Below are positions 49,770 to 54,909 of a stretch of DNA of 64,000 nucleotides, in pieces. Every line of letters begins with the position of its first letter. The first letter of the stretch is position 1. The stretch is taken from contig JBBMNZ010000018.1 of assembly GCA_037954325.1 (NCBI GenBank), forward strand, positions 8,506,501 through 8,570,500. The letters are read 5' to 3'. The translations under genes and the position numbers were made by a program. Below the pieces are notes generated by a model. The model was not told where the DNA came from, searched no databases, and saw nothing but the letters and a program-made list of their open reading frames with translations. Source of the stretch: Fistularia commersonii (lineage: Eukaryota > Chordata > Actinopteri > Syngnathiformes > Fistulariidae).

Positions 49770-52294
49770 ATGCAGGATAAGCAATTAATAATGAATGATT
49801 CCGGTTATGATAATTACCTCGAGTGCCGGATAGGTGGTAAAAAATATGAATTAATGGACAAATGGATTATGATTATGGTTATGATTGTGGTTTTTATTAT
49901 GGCTGTTATTATGATTATGATTATGATTATGATTATGATTGTTATTATGATTGTGATTATGATTATGATTATGATTATGATTGCTGTCATTGTTGTTGTT
50001 GTGATTATAAGCCTGACTGCAGGACAAGTGATATAAATAATGAGTAAATAAATGAATAAATTATGACAGTAACAGTAATTATAACACCGAGGGCAGGATA
50101 AGCAGTATAGATAATGAAATAAATGAATGAAATAATGAATGAATGAATTATTATTATAATAATATTATCCATCCAATAGAGCCTCAGGGCGACACTGGGA
50201 GCTCAGGGCGGCACTGGGAGCACTGGGAGCAGTGTCTCCCTTTGCCGGTCCCAAGCCGGGATAAATGCGGAGGGTTGTATCAAGAAGGGCGTCTGGCGTA
50301 AAACGTTTGCCAAAACCAAACATGTGAGTCAACCATAACCATATCATACCGGATCGGTCGAGGACCGGGTTAACAACGACCGCCATTGGTACTGATGACC
50401 TACAAGGTACCAGTGGAAATTGGGCTTCTGTGGGTCGAAGAACAAGAACAAGAGGAGGAGGGCATGTTCAGAAGCAGAGAGAGAGGAGGAAAGGAAAGAG
50501 CCTGGGACTGAGAGTAGGGAGTTTGAATATCGAGACTATCATAGGAAAAGGTAGAGAGTTGGTCGACGTTATGCAGAGAAGGACGGTGGATATACTGTGT
50601 GTCCAGGAGACCAGGTGGAAAGGTAGTAAGGCTAGACACTTAGGAGCAGGCTTTAAGTTGTACTATCATGGCACTGACAAGAAGAGAAATGGAGTAGGAG
50701 TTATCTTGAAGGAGGAGCTTGTTAGGAATGTTTTAAAGGTAAGAGGATTTCAGATAGACTATGAGTCTGAAACTGGAAATTGAAGGTATGATGCTCAGTG
50801 TTGTCAGTGGCTATGCCCCATAGGTGGGATGTGAATTTGAAGATGAGAAGTTCTGGAATGAGTTAGATGAAGTGATGCAGAATATTCCCAGAAATGAGAG
50901 AGTGATAATTTGTGCAGCCTTCAATAGACATGTTGGTGCAGGCAATAGAGGGCATGAAGAAGTGATGCAGATTTGGTATACATGATAGGATTCCAGGGGG
51001 ACAGATTGTAGTAGATTTTGCAAAAAGGATGGAAATGGTTGTAGTGAACACCTTTTTCCAGAAAAAAACAGGAACAAAGGGTAACATATAAGAGCTGAGG
51101 TAGGAGCATGCAGGTAGACTACATCTTTTATAGACGAGGTAACCTGAAAGAAATCAGTGACTGCAAAGTATTTGTAGGTGAGAGTGTAGCCAGACAGCAT
51201 AGGATGGTGGTTTGTAGGATGACTGTTTACTAGGAAGATGAAGAGGACAAAGGCAGAGCAGAGGACAAAGTGGTGGAAGCTGAAAAGGGAGGAGTGTTGT
51301 ATGGTTTTCAGGGAGGGTTTGAGAAAGGCTCTGGGTTGTCAAGGTGAGCTTCCAGGTGATTGGACAACAACAGCTAGTGTTATCAGGGAGACAGGTAGAA
51401 GAGTACTTGGTGTGTTATCTGGAAGGAAAGTAGATAAGGAGACTTGGTGGTGGAATGAGGAAGTGCAGGAGTATATACAGACAAAGTGGTTTGCAAAGAA
51501 GAAGTGGGATATTGAAAGGACTGATGAGAACAGACAGGAGTACAGGGAGATACAAGGTTAGGTAAAGAGGTAGCAAAGGTAAAACAAATTAGTAGAAGTG
51601 AGGAAGGCATTGAAGAGGATGAAGAGTGGAAAAGCAGTTGGTCCTGATGATATACCTGTGGAGGTGTGGAATTGTCTAGGAGTTGCAGCGGTCGATTTCC
51701 TGACTCGATTATTGAACAGGATCTTAGAGAGTGAGATGATGCCGGAAGAATGGAGACGAAGTGTGATGGTGCTTTGGTCATGTACAAAGGAGGAATAGAG
51801 AATATTTCGGTAGATGGATGCTGGAATTGGAGCTACCAGGCAAGGGGTCCCGAGGAAGACCAAAGAGAAGATTTATGGCGGTAGTGAGAGAGGATATGAA
51901 GGTAGTTGATGTGAGAGAGGAGGATACAGAGAATAGAGTTAGATGGAAAAAGTTGATTTGCTGTGGCGAACCCCTGAAGGGAAAATTTGAAAGAAGAAGA
52001 AGAAGAAGAAGAAGAAGAAGAAGAAGAAGAAGAAGAAGATTATCCATCCATCTTCTGCCACCCTACAATCAATTGCAGGGCCACATATACTTACTTTACA
52101 CACAGGTATTCATTCCCTCATTCAGGGCAATTTTCCCAATTGTTCCAATTAACCTGCTGCATATTTTTGGATGGTGGAAGGAAACCGGAGAACCTGGAGG
52201 AAACTCTTGCAGACATGAGGGAGAACATGCAAGGTCCCCTTGTCTGAATCGAACCAATGTCCTTTGTGCTCAGGCCAAATCGCTAACCATCATG

Positions 52295-52334
<40 letters not shown>

Positions 52335-54118
52335 GTTGTTGTTGTTATTATTATTACAACCCTGAGTGCAGAATAATTGGTATAGATAAAGAGTGAATGA
52401 ATACATAATAAAAACAATAATAATATTAATTGTAATACATTTAAGCATCCTTTTTCAATGACAATTTTGTTTTTGAGCCCTTAAATCACATCACATCAAG
52501 AGCCATGGACACCAGATTTGATGTCATTTTGGGGGGAATAAAAGAGTTTGCGATGTGTTTTATTCTTGATGTTTATCCTCCCCACCTTTTCATCTCCTTG
52601 CAGAAAGATGAGTTGGATGAAATTCCCATTGAGCTGAGTAAAGTGCAAAGTGTTAAGGTACTGTAAGTGTGTTCTACGGTATGTCTAGTTCTAGTTCCCA
52701 AATTGTTGTCATTATTTGTTAATTGGACAGACTCCTTGATTTTATTTTATTTTTTCTTAAAATGTGCAACACTCAATTGCATCCTAAATCATGTAGTAGT
52801 AGGTCGGTAATGTATTGTCTTTTTTATTTAATTCACAATATCTGATTTTTAATGGTATTTACTAGAGTCAAAGACAAAACATTCTTATCTTGATACAAAT
52901 CAAGACAGTTCAGTGTTAGTCTGATAAATCAAAATCTGTTTTTTAAGATGACTTGGACATTTTGAGTCAGTTCTTTGAAAACATTGAAATTGAAATTCTC
53001 ATCCCAATCTCCGTCAGTGAATGTCTTGAAATTCTCAAATGCTATTATTAGTATTAATAATACAGTATAATATAATATAATATATTATTAATTAATAATC
53101 ACAATGATTATTAACACATCAAACAACAGCAACAACAGTAATATAATACTAGTTATAAAAACTACTACTACTTCTACTACCACTAACAACAACAACAATA
53201 ATAATAATAATAATACTAATAATGATAATTTCTCAAAATTAAAGGTCTTAATCCTATTTTTAAAACTGATATATATCATGGGGTTGTGCACTTCCTAAGA
53301 CAAAGACTGGAAATAAGGGTTGCTCCATTTTTATTAGAGAGAACAGCTTATATAGAGGGCCCTTGAGTTATGTCTGAAATACACACCCGTGGACAGATGT
53401 GAGGTTATTTTTGATGCAAGTCAGAACTACTGTAGCCTAAGTGACCAAGGACACTTTGGCATTCAAAAAAAAGGACCCAGGGATCAAACCACCAACTTTA
53501 TGGTTTACGGTTAGCATCTCTATCAGCTGCACGAATAGTAAGAATAGTAATAAAAAAGCAGAAGAAGAATTATATAAATAATAGTGGTGATATAGATAGT
53601 GATAATAACAATAATAATAGTAATAATAAACACATAGATGCGTCAGTAAAGTGATAAATGAATTAATAAAACAAATAAATACATCCATATATTAATACAA
53701 ATTAGGAATGAGTTACCCTTATATATGATATATAAATAAACAAGAAATATTATAAAAACATAATGGAATTCCCCAAAAACAGGAAAATGTGTAAATATCA
53801 TGCAAAATATTTTCATGCAACCAAGTGAGGTATTGTATATGTATAAATGTTCATCAGGCTACTTTGCATTCTATTACAGCAGCAGTTTCCATGGAAAGAG
53901 ACAGCTAAATTCACCACCTATCTTCTCATCCCCAGATTGTAGCCAAGAAACGTCGGGATCGGAGTCTGCCACGGGCTTTTGAGATCTTCACAGACAGTAA
54001 GACGTACGTGCTGAAAGCCCAGGACGAGAAACACACAGAGGAGTGGCTGCAGTGCATCAATGTGGCTGTGGCTCAGGCCAGGGAGCGGGAGAACAGGGAG
54101 GCAACCACCTACCTGTGA
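13081..54118 (+). CDS. veph1: veph1 gene, 3' part (eleven coding exons A-K)
   Basis: VEPH1 (Melted family) is a cytoplasmic, membrane-associated adaptor with a C-terminal PH domain. Drosophila melted links FOXO, TSC1 and Hippo signalling, and vertebrate VEPH1 is linked to neural development and TGF-beta/FOXO modulation. The eleven exons give 1931 coding bases, that is 642 complete residues plus stop, with every junction GT-AG and phase-consistent. The product aligns end to end with human VEPH1 from about residue 188 to the C-terminus (833 residues in human), including an armadillo-like helical region (exons A-C), a low-complexity middle (D-E), a conserved Cys-rich block (F-H) and the PH domain (I-K). 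The 5' exons are outside the window. Exon residues below are numbered from the first complete codon of exon A. Confidence 0.95.
13948..13992. repeat. (TTTTA)n low-complexity array
   Basis: Imperfect TTTTA pentamers in the intron. Confidence 0.85.
14752..14900. repeat. possible hAT-like element end
   Basis: CAGGGGTGAAAATAAGCCGG and TATGGTCTGATAATG resemble the left end of a fish repeat usually reading caggggtgaaagtaggccggtacg. The matching inverted end was not found, so the right limit is arbitrary. Confidence 0.3.
15758..15967 (+). CDS. veph1: veph1 exon B
   Basis: 70 codons, phase 0 to 0, residues 55-124. The exon encodes LSPQVPALVSYMGN, SLLSFLPTLRIVGQQCPALL and GQVARIHGAVGILNE, matching human NSFLPMLKEIGERFPYLT and GQMARIYGAVG. 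The acceptor is TTTTCCACACAG and the donor is GAG|GTATGA. The first codon happens to be ATG, but continuity with exon A shows it is internal. Being symmetric, it could be skipped without frameshift, but I see no sign that it is. Confidence 0.95.
16035..16260 (-). repeat. teleost interspersed repeat A (gene-desert LINE/SINE-like)
   Basis: It begins (CCATCCAT)n and CTTCTGCCGCATATCCTGCC, then TATCCCAGCTGTCATCGGGC, GGGGTACACCCTGGACTGGT, CGCCAGTCAATCGCAAGGCC, and finishes AACCACTGCGTCACTGTGCC. This is an abundant fish repeat. The CCATC run read in reverse (GATGG) looks like a LINE tail, so the element probably points left. Other copies: 24690-24975, 25037-25202, 36370-36668, 44560-44840, 52042-52290. 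Confidence 0.75.
16598..17715 (-). mobile_element. Rex1-like (CR1-clade) LINE, 3' part
   Basis: Read on the minus strand this is reverse-transcriptase 3' coding sequence followed by a 3' UTR ending in (GGAT)n (16598-16616). RT motifs are visible: CFADLEKAF near 17600 and a QGFPLSPIVFITFMDRISR segment (QGxPLSP...DxIS) within 17340-17579. The copy is 5'-truncated and frame-broken. A second, diverged copy in the same orientation is at about 40970-42970. Confidence 0.85.
18060..18265 (+). other. unexplained coding-like ORF
   Basis: An ORF reads ...KVQTGRAALELLAALYHSHQ and then CSEGHIGPETHTCQGPPRAR. The GRAALELLAALYHS run recalls the C-terminal helix of Gfo/Idh/MocA-type oxidoreductases, but this rests on a short match from memory. 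It lies between veph1 exons B and C, which join directly in human, so it is not part of veph1. It could be a pseudogene fragment, a transposon piece or chance. Confidence 0.15.
19290..19475. repeat. teleost interspersed repeat B, degenerate
   Basis: CATTGGGAGTGATTCAGGGT, CCAGTACCTTGCTCACGGGC, ACTTTTCTAAG and later CTGAACCAGAGCCGCTCC resemble a fish repeat reading ggttcagtgtcttgctcaaggacacttcgac...gagccgc. It is related to 29920-30045. Confidence 0.5.
20598..20850. repeat. tandem duplication of a unique segment linked by CA arrays
   Basis: The segment GGTTTTCTCTTACTTTTGCA...CATTTACACACA occurs at about 20598-20680 and again at about 20770-20850 with only a few substitutions (CTCCCG to CTTCCG, CTTATC to CTCCTATT, ACGAAT to ACAAAT). 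Each copy is preceded by ACACACAAACACACACAC and followed by a long (AC)n array. Confidence 0.92.
20679..20757. repeat. (AC)n microsatellite
   Basis: About 39 uninterrupted AC units between the two copies of the duplicated segment. Confidence 0.97.
20851..20890. repeat. (AC)n microsatellite
   Basis: About 20 AC units, directly after the second duplicate. Confidence 0.97.
21054..21097. repeat. (AC)n microsatellite
   Basis: About 22 AC units. The surrounding Cys/Val and His/Thr ORFs are artefacts of this array. Confidence 0.97.
22206..22240. repeat. (TG)n microsatellite, interrupted
   Basis: TGTG repeats with a TGTGGG interruption. Confidence 0.85.
22640..23480. other. C/A-rich, G-poor segment of unknown origin
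   Basis: The + strand is visibly poor in G and rich in C and A (for example GCAAGCTAACAACCAAACAA and CCCAACTCAGTTGG), unlike the flanks. There is no long ORF, inverted end or known repeat motif that I recognise. It may be a diverged retroelement. Confidence 0.4.
24396..24616 (+). CDS. veph1: veph1 exon C
   Basis: Residues 125-197 plus two bases of a split Arg codon. It encodes HLVFLLGNMEHTFHHTLLLE, then IQALTDRYPSLLG, then DIYRMSNSFTAIARLLGKRL, near-identical to human LANMEHSFHHILLLEIKSIT and FRMSNSFTAIAKLLTRQLE. This is the end of the helical domain and one of the most conserved blocks in the protein. 221 bp; acceptor TTTTTGACCAG, donor TCCAG|GTTAGA, phase 0 to 2. Confidence 0.96.
24690..24975 (-). 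repeat. teleost interspersed repeat A
   Basis: GGGGTTCACCCTGGTCCTGT, GGAGTGTGGGAGGACTCGGA, GAACCAGGAGGAAACC and CAGAGACCTTCTTGCTT follow the repeat A consensus order in the same orientation as 16035-16260. Confidence 0.7.
25037..25202 (+). repeat. teleost interspersed repeat A, inverted relative to its neighbour
   Basis: GGTTCCCTCACAAAAACATG, CAGTGGATTAACTG, ATGTCTCTTTACATAGCCCT and CCCAGGGTACACCCAACCTC follow the reverse of the family order. It and 24690-24975 therefore form an inverted pair about 60 bases apart. Confidence 0.65.
25203..25655. mobile_element. hAT-superfamily MITE
   Basis: The ends CAGGGGTGTCAAACTC (25203 on) and GAGTTTTGACACCTATG (to 25655) are imperfect terminal inverted repeats. 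The 8-bp direct repeat CACTACTG occurs exactly outside both ends (25195-25202 and 25656-25663), the target-duplication length of hAT elements. The 453-bp body has no transposase. Its right end contains GGGCCAAATTTGGCCCGCAG, typical of this abundant fish family. Confidence 0.93.
26338..26386 (+). repeat. (TG)n microsatellite adjoining the exon D acceptor
   Basis: About 18 uninterrupted TG units, then ATGTGTGTGTGA, ending 15 bases before the acceptor AG (26400-26401). It occupies the place where a polypyrimidine tract is expected. Confidence 0.97.
26402..26605 (+). CDS. veph1: veph1 exon D
   Basis: It completes the split Arg codon (AG|A), encodes residues 199-265 and ends with AG of the next Arg. 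The C-terminal part is conserved: LQVKVQAFGEKMGDRDG, then RRYSLSQAVREERREMRFNR, matching human LQVKIQAFEDKI and IRRYSLGQVSKEERKNIRFN. The N-terminal part is variable. The exon is 204 bp (68 codons) with phase 2 on both sides, so skipping would not shift the frame. The acceptor (TTTGTATTACAG after a TG array) is weak; the donor is AACAG|GTGGGT. Confidence 0.95.
26606..27744 (+). other. veph1: veph1 intron D-E
   Basis: 1.1 kb. It contains an imperfect inverted repeat of about 40 bp (26863-26903 against 27012-27052) around a short hairpin, probably a degraded non-autonomous element. The acceptor is preceded by TTTCATTTGTTGTTACTTGAAG. Confidence 0.65.
27745..28109 (+). CDS. veph1: veph1 exon E (variable linker and start of the conserved block)
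   Basis: The split Arg is completed by G; residues 267-387 follow, then G of a split Asp. It starts SKSLALHVGRSRSINSDGGE, matching human NRSKSLAFH and SDDGED. It then runs through a Ser, Glu and Asp-rich, poorly conserved linker and ends in DRLFIHLKDNMETIREFCKE and IPIPEQCVIE, matching human YLHLKKNLSKVKAYAMEIGK and IPVPDQCTIED. 365 bp, the largest exon seen. GTG and ATG codons inside it are not starts. Donor GAAG|GTAATG. Confidence 0.94.
28715..28975 (-). mobile_element. RTE-clade LINE fragment (3' half of the ORF)
   Basis: The minus-strand peptide pieces CSESSEQVEENLEI, SGTVRLQREEIMKGGDFK, VQSNKECGEDEKKRVQEKCQ and RIKGKVYKT match the post-RT part of the RTE ORF (SREQVEENLE, TVRLQGEEVKKVQEFKYLG, ARIKGKVYRT). 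It is internally deleted and diverged. Confidence 0.85.
29920..30045. repeat. teleost interspersed repeat B
   Basis: AAGTTAGGGGTTCAGTGTCT, TGCTCAACAACACCTCGACA and GAGCCGGGAATTGAACCAGG, with a CACGCAGCCCCC end, fit a common fish repeat. Confidence 0.6.
30300..30383 (-). mobile_element. RTE-clade LINE, short 3' terminal fragment
   Basis: GCTTTTCCCTTCAGGGGTTG followed by AACCTCCTCCATCTAACCCT and ATTCTCTGTATCCTCCTCTC is the reverse complement of the RTE 3' end (compare 60872-60943). Confidence 0.85.
30539..30599. repeat. (TG)n microsatellite
   Basis: About 30 uninterrupted TG units. Confidence 0.97.
31559..31613. repeat. (CA)n microsatellite
   Basis: About 27 uninterrupted CA units. Confidence 0.97.
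32769..32908 (+). CDS. veph1: veph1 exon F
   Basis: The split Asp is completed by AT; residues 389-434 follow. The core is GCVAKLSFSCPLKGHYCLYA, then KSCFNMTSRQPHLWIHIMLL, matching human SCVAKLFFTCSLKGHYCLYS and KSSFILISQEPQPWIQIMFL. 140 bp, phase 1 to 0; acceptor TTGTTGTCCAG, donor CTACAG|GTGCAC. Of the four Cys, three align with human. Confidence 0.96.
32909..33165 (+). other. veph1: veph1 intron F-G
   Basis: 257 bp, the shortest intron seen. Two acceptors are possible, TTTCACAG (33129-33136) and CAACCAG (to 33165). Only the second keeps phase 0, and it starts the exon at the residue where human continues. The first would add 29 bases and shift the frame. Confidence 0.8.
33166..33300 (+). 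CDS. veph1: veph1 exon G
   Basis: 45 codons, phase 0 to 0, residues 435-479. It encodes SKSSVPLCLRDECVQRLASL, then WEKTQLKGAHSFLMAMTQHS and TAHRK. Human has FLRALWEKTQAGGAHSFETA. The ALWEKTQxxGAHSF block is strongly conserved. The donor is GGAAG|GTACTG. A short AGCAC run lies near its 3' end. Confidence 0.93.
33634..33659. repeat. (AT)n microsatellite
   Basis: About 12 AT units. Confidence 0.9.
35100..35375 (+). mobile_element. L2-clade LINE reverse-transcriptase fragment
   Basis: Conceptual translation across frame breaks gives MSTAFDTAVHHTLFNRLENF (human-readable match to L2 DLSAAFDTVDHxILLxRLE), a WF-S-L-ER-like part and VRYVVPQGSVLSWLLFQLYT (PQGSVLGPLLF-Y). The AFD and PQGS reverse-transcriptase motifs are both present. 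Stops and frameshifts make it inactive. Confidence 0.75.
35376..35447 (-). repeat. teleost SINE/LINE tail, reversed
   Basis: ATTACATTACAGTCATTTAG then CAGACGCTTTTATCCAAAGC and GACTT is the reverse of the element at 10962-11031. Confidence 0.8.
35625..35690. repeat. hAT-like element, right-end fragment
   Basis: GGGCCGGATTGAAAAGAGCA, ACGGCCGGATGTGGCC and GTTTTGCCACCTCTG resemble the right terminus of fish hAT MITEs. No left end was found. Confidence 0.4.
36370..36668 (-). repeat. teleost interspersed repeat A
   Basis: CTGGAGCCTACCGTAGCTGT, CATTGGGCGAGAGGCGCTGG, ACTGGTCGCTAGTCAATCAC and ACCAGGGACCTTCTTGCTGT appear in family order. The ORFs across it are by-products. Confidence 0.8.
38923..39040 (+). 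CDS. veph1: veph1 exon H
   Basis: Residues 480-518 plus G of a split Val. It encodes DLESLQVQLEEVRFFDLFGY, then SEEEKCWLCFMCNNPEKAT, matching human QVQLHLEEVRFFDVFGFSE and WQCFMCNNPEKAT. 118 bp, phase 0 to 1; acceptor TACCCTCTTCAG, donor ACAG|GTGTGT. The short CxxC-like CFMC is shared with human. Confidence 0.96.
39202..39287. repeat. (TTTTA)n pentanucleotide array
   Basis: About 17 near-perfect TTTTA units. Confidence 0.97.
42317..42372. repeat. 28-bp perfect tandem duplication
   Basis: The unit starting CAGTCTATAATCCCACCCCT (42317-42344) is repeated exactly at 42345-42372, inside the Rex1 copy. Confidence 0.97.
42537..42610 (-). mobile_element. L2-like LINE 3' end nested in Rex1
   Basis: AAATCAGAATCAAAATCTCT then TTATTCCTCACATGTACAAT and ACACAAGAATTTATTTGACA is the reverse of an L2 3' terminus with a GATTCTGATT-type tail. 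Confidence 0.6.
44560..44840 (+). repeat. teleost interspersed repeat A, forward orientation
   Basis: AATGTCCCTGGTTTGATTCC, TGGGTTTGCAGATCCTCCCC, TGCGATTGAATGGCGGCAGG and TCCAGGGTGAACCCCGCTGC follow the reverse order of the copies at 16035 and 36370. Confidence 0.75.
48876..49012 (+). CDS. veph1: veph1 exon I: start of PH domain
   Basis: The split Val is completed by TT; residues 520-564 follow: [20 protein letters not shown], then [20 protein letters not shown] and RRGKS. It is almost identical to human [20 protein letters not shown] and [19 protein letters not shown]. Residues from about 529 form the first PH strands, with the basic KxxxRxKxRYF pattern typical of the phosphoinositide-binding loop. 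137 bp, phase 1 to 0; acceptor TGGTTCTTCAG, donor AAATCA|GTAAGC. Confidence 0.97.
49674..50160. repeat. composite microsatellite cluster with repeated LINE-tail units
   Basis: It holds (AAT)n at 49678-49768 and (GATTAT)n at about 49868-49982. At least three degenerate units of the form GCAGGATAAGCAGTATAGAT followed by AATGAATGA are seen near 49774, 50020 and 50092, with a related unit near 52366. The Tyr/Asp ORF across the hexamer array is an artefact. Confidence 0.88.
50170..52039 (+). mobile_element. RTE-clade non-LTR retrotransposon, internally deleted
   Basis: The 5' region is present (CCGGTCCCAAGCCGGGATAA, CATACCGGATCGGTCGAGGA, GGTACCAGTGGAAATTGGGC). An APE-type endonuclease ORF follows (LGLRVGSLNIETI, ILCVQETRWKGSKA, YYHGTDKKRNGVGVILKEEL), frame-broken, then the start of the RT region (ALKRMKSGKAVGPDDIPVEV, MPEEWRRSV). 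At about 51762-51776 the sequence jumps to the ORF C-terminus (WMLELELPGKGSRGRPKRRF) and the 3' end, finishing in (GAA)n. The central RT catalytic part is missing, so it cannot be autonomous. Confidence 0.92.
51990..52039. repeat. (GAA)n tail of the RTE element
   Basis: About 16 GAA/AAG units directly after GAAGGGAAAATTTGAAAG. This is the RTE 3' tail. It yields spurious poly-Glu and poly-Arg ORFs. Confidence 0.95.
52042..52290 (-). repeat. teleost interspersed repeat A
   Basis: TATCCATCCATCTTCTGCCA, CTACAATCAATTGCAGGGCC, AGGAAACCGGAGAACCTGGA and GTCTGAATCGAACCAATGTC appear in family order. It abuts the RTE tail. Confidence 0.75.
52296..52357. repeat. (ATT)n microsatellite with GTT interruption
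   Basis: ATT units with four GTT units in the middle. Confidence 0.95.
52604..52657 (+). CDS. veph1: veph1 exon J (54-bp PH-domain microexon)
   Basis: 18 codons, phase 0 to 0, residues 565-582: KDELDEIPIELSKVQSVK. Human has KDDPDDCPIELSKVQSVK at the same place. It supplies a PH-domain strand after the loop ending RGKS. Acceptor CATCTCCTTGCAG, donor TTAAG|GTACTG. It is too short to appear as an ORF but is clear by homology and phase. Confidence 0.96.
52658..53935 (+). other. veph1: veph1 intron J-K
   Basis: 1.3 kb. It holds AT-rich trinucleotide-like runs at 53040-53220 and a repeat fragment at 53240-53445. The acceptor before exon K is CTATCTTCTCATCCCCAG. Confidence 0.75.
53240..53445. repeat. 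teleost repeat C, copy 1
   Basis: TTTTTAAAACTGATATATAT, CATGGGGTTGTGCACTTCCT, CTGGAAATAAGGGTTGC and GCAAGTCAGAACTACTGTAG appear in the same order at 56985-57215. It is probably a 3' part of a larger fish repeat whose upstream portion is visible at 56741-56980. Confidence 0.85.
53936..54118 (+). CDS. veph1: veph1 exon K: PH domain end, stop codon
   Basis: 60 codons plus TGA (54116-54118), residues 583-642: IVAKKRRDRSLPRAFEIFTD, SKTYVLKAQDEKHTEEWLQC, INVAVAQARERENREATTYL. Human ends VAVAQAKERESREVTTYL. The C-terminal PH helix with the invariant Trp is present (EEWLQCI, Trp at residue 619). The 3' splice site and frame agree with exon J. Confidence 0.98.
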   Translation: MVAKKRRDRSLPRAFEIFTDSKTYVLKAQDEKHTEEWLQCINVAVAQARERENREATTYL

Positions 54119-54273
54119 AAGCAACACAGACGTGAAAAGCTGAGTTCTAAACCTCTGAACACCTTGAGAAAGCATCAAGGGGGCTGACCATAAAAACACC
54201 ATAATAACGCTGACATCACAAAAACAACACAACATCAGGCTCTCCTTTTCTTTTTTTAAGAAATAATATTGAT

Positions 54274-54279
54274 AATAAA
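54274..54279 (+). promoter_or_regulatory. veph1: candidate polyadenylation signal for veph1
   Basis: AATAAA lies 156 bases after the stop codon, in GATAATAAACC. A TG/T-rich stretch follows (CATGTTTGTATCGTGT). Use is not proven; other AATAAA motifs lie further on (for example 58848-58853). Confidence 0.4.
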
Positions 54280-54436
54280 CCATGTTTGTATCGTGTATCA
54301 TGTTAGCAATAATAGGAGTAGGTCATCTCAAAGACCTGTAGCAATAATACCATGAACTTGTTGCTCCTGAATGCAGCAGAGGAAGGGACTCAAGTCCCGC
54401 AAGGAGTCTCAAGTATGATAGATGGTTAAAAAATAT

Positions 54437-54438
<2 letters not shown>

Positions 54439-54482
<44 letters not shown>
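54439..54482. repeat. (TG)n microsatellite
   Basis: About 22 TG units, in or just after the veph1 3' UTR. Confidence 0.97.
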
Positions 54483-54485
<3 letters not shown>

Positions 54486-54633
54486 TGTGCGTGCGTGAAA
54501 GAGACCATCATGAAGCCTTAAAGGAATTAACATTTCACCTTTTATGCACTTTCTTGCCTGGAGCCGTGTGACGAAACTGATCCCAGTCAAATGGAAGTCC
54601 ATCCATACCAATGGAAATTTATCTGATCTTCAT

Positions 54634-54652
54634 ACACACACACACACACACA
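54634..54652. repeat. (CA)n short microsatellite
   Basis: About 9 CA units. Confidence 0.9.
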
Positions 54653-54852
54653 GGTTCACGCAAACACATTTTTGGGGGGTGTTATTGATTTTAGATTGAC
54701 TGTAAGGTCACGTCTCACTTGACCCAAACGCAAAAATACTCAACATATTTGCATATTCGCTCATGGCTGAAAGTCAACCCTTCAGTGTGTGGTTGTTATT
54801 TTAGATGGAAATATTTGTCCATCTATATGGATTAACTGTTAAATGAAAATTA

Positions 54853-54875
54853 AAAAATATATATATAAAAAAAAA

Positions 54876-54908
<33 letters not shown>

Positions 54909-54909
54909 A
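54853..54909. repeat. (AT)n low-complexity stretch
   Basis: TATATA runs broken by an A run. Confidence 0.85.

Larger units (their letters stand above)
49013..52603 (+). other. veph1: veph1 intron I-J
   Basis: 3.6 kb. 49013-49670 is unique. 49674-50160 is a microsatellite cluster, 50170-52039 a deleted RTE element, 52042-52290 repeat A, and 52296-52357 an (ATT)n array. The acceptor before exon J is TTTTCATCTCCTTGCAG. Confidence 0.75.

Noticed and set aside
49770..50047. ORFs with alternating Tyr/Asp or Ile/Met
   Set aside because: They come from the (GATTAT)n array.
51818..52396. 192-codon ORF with poly-Arg and poly-Tyr runs
   Set aside because: It joins the RTE C-terminus, the (GAA)n tail, repeat A and an (ATT)n array. 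It is not a gene.
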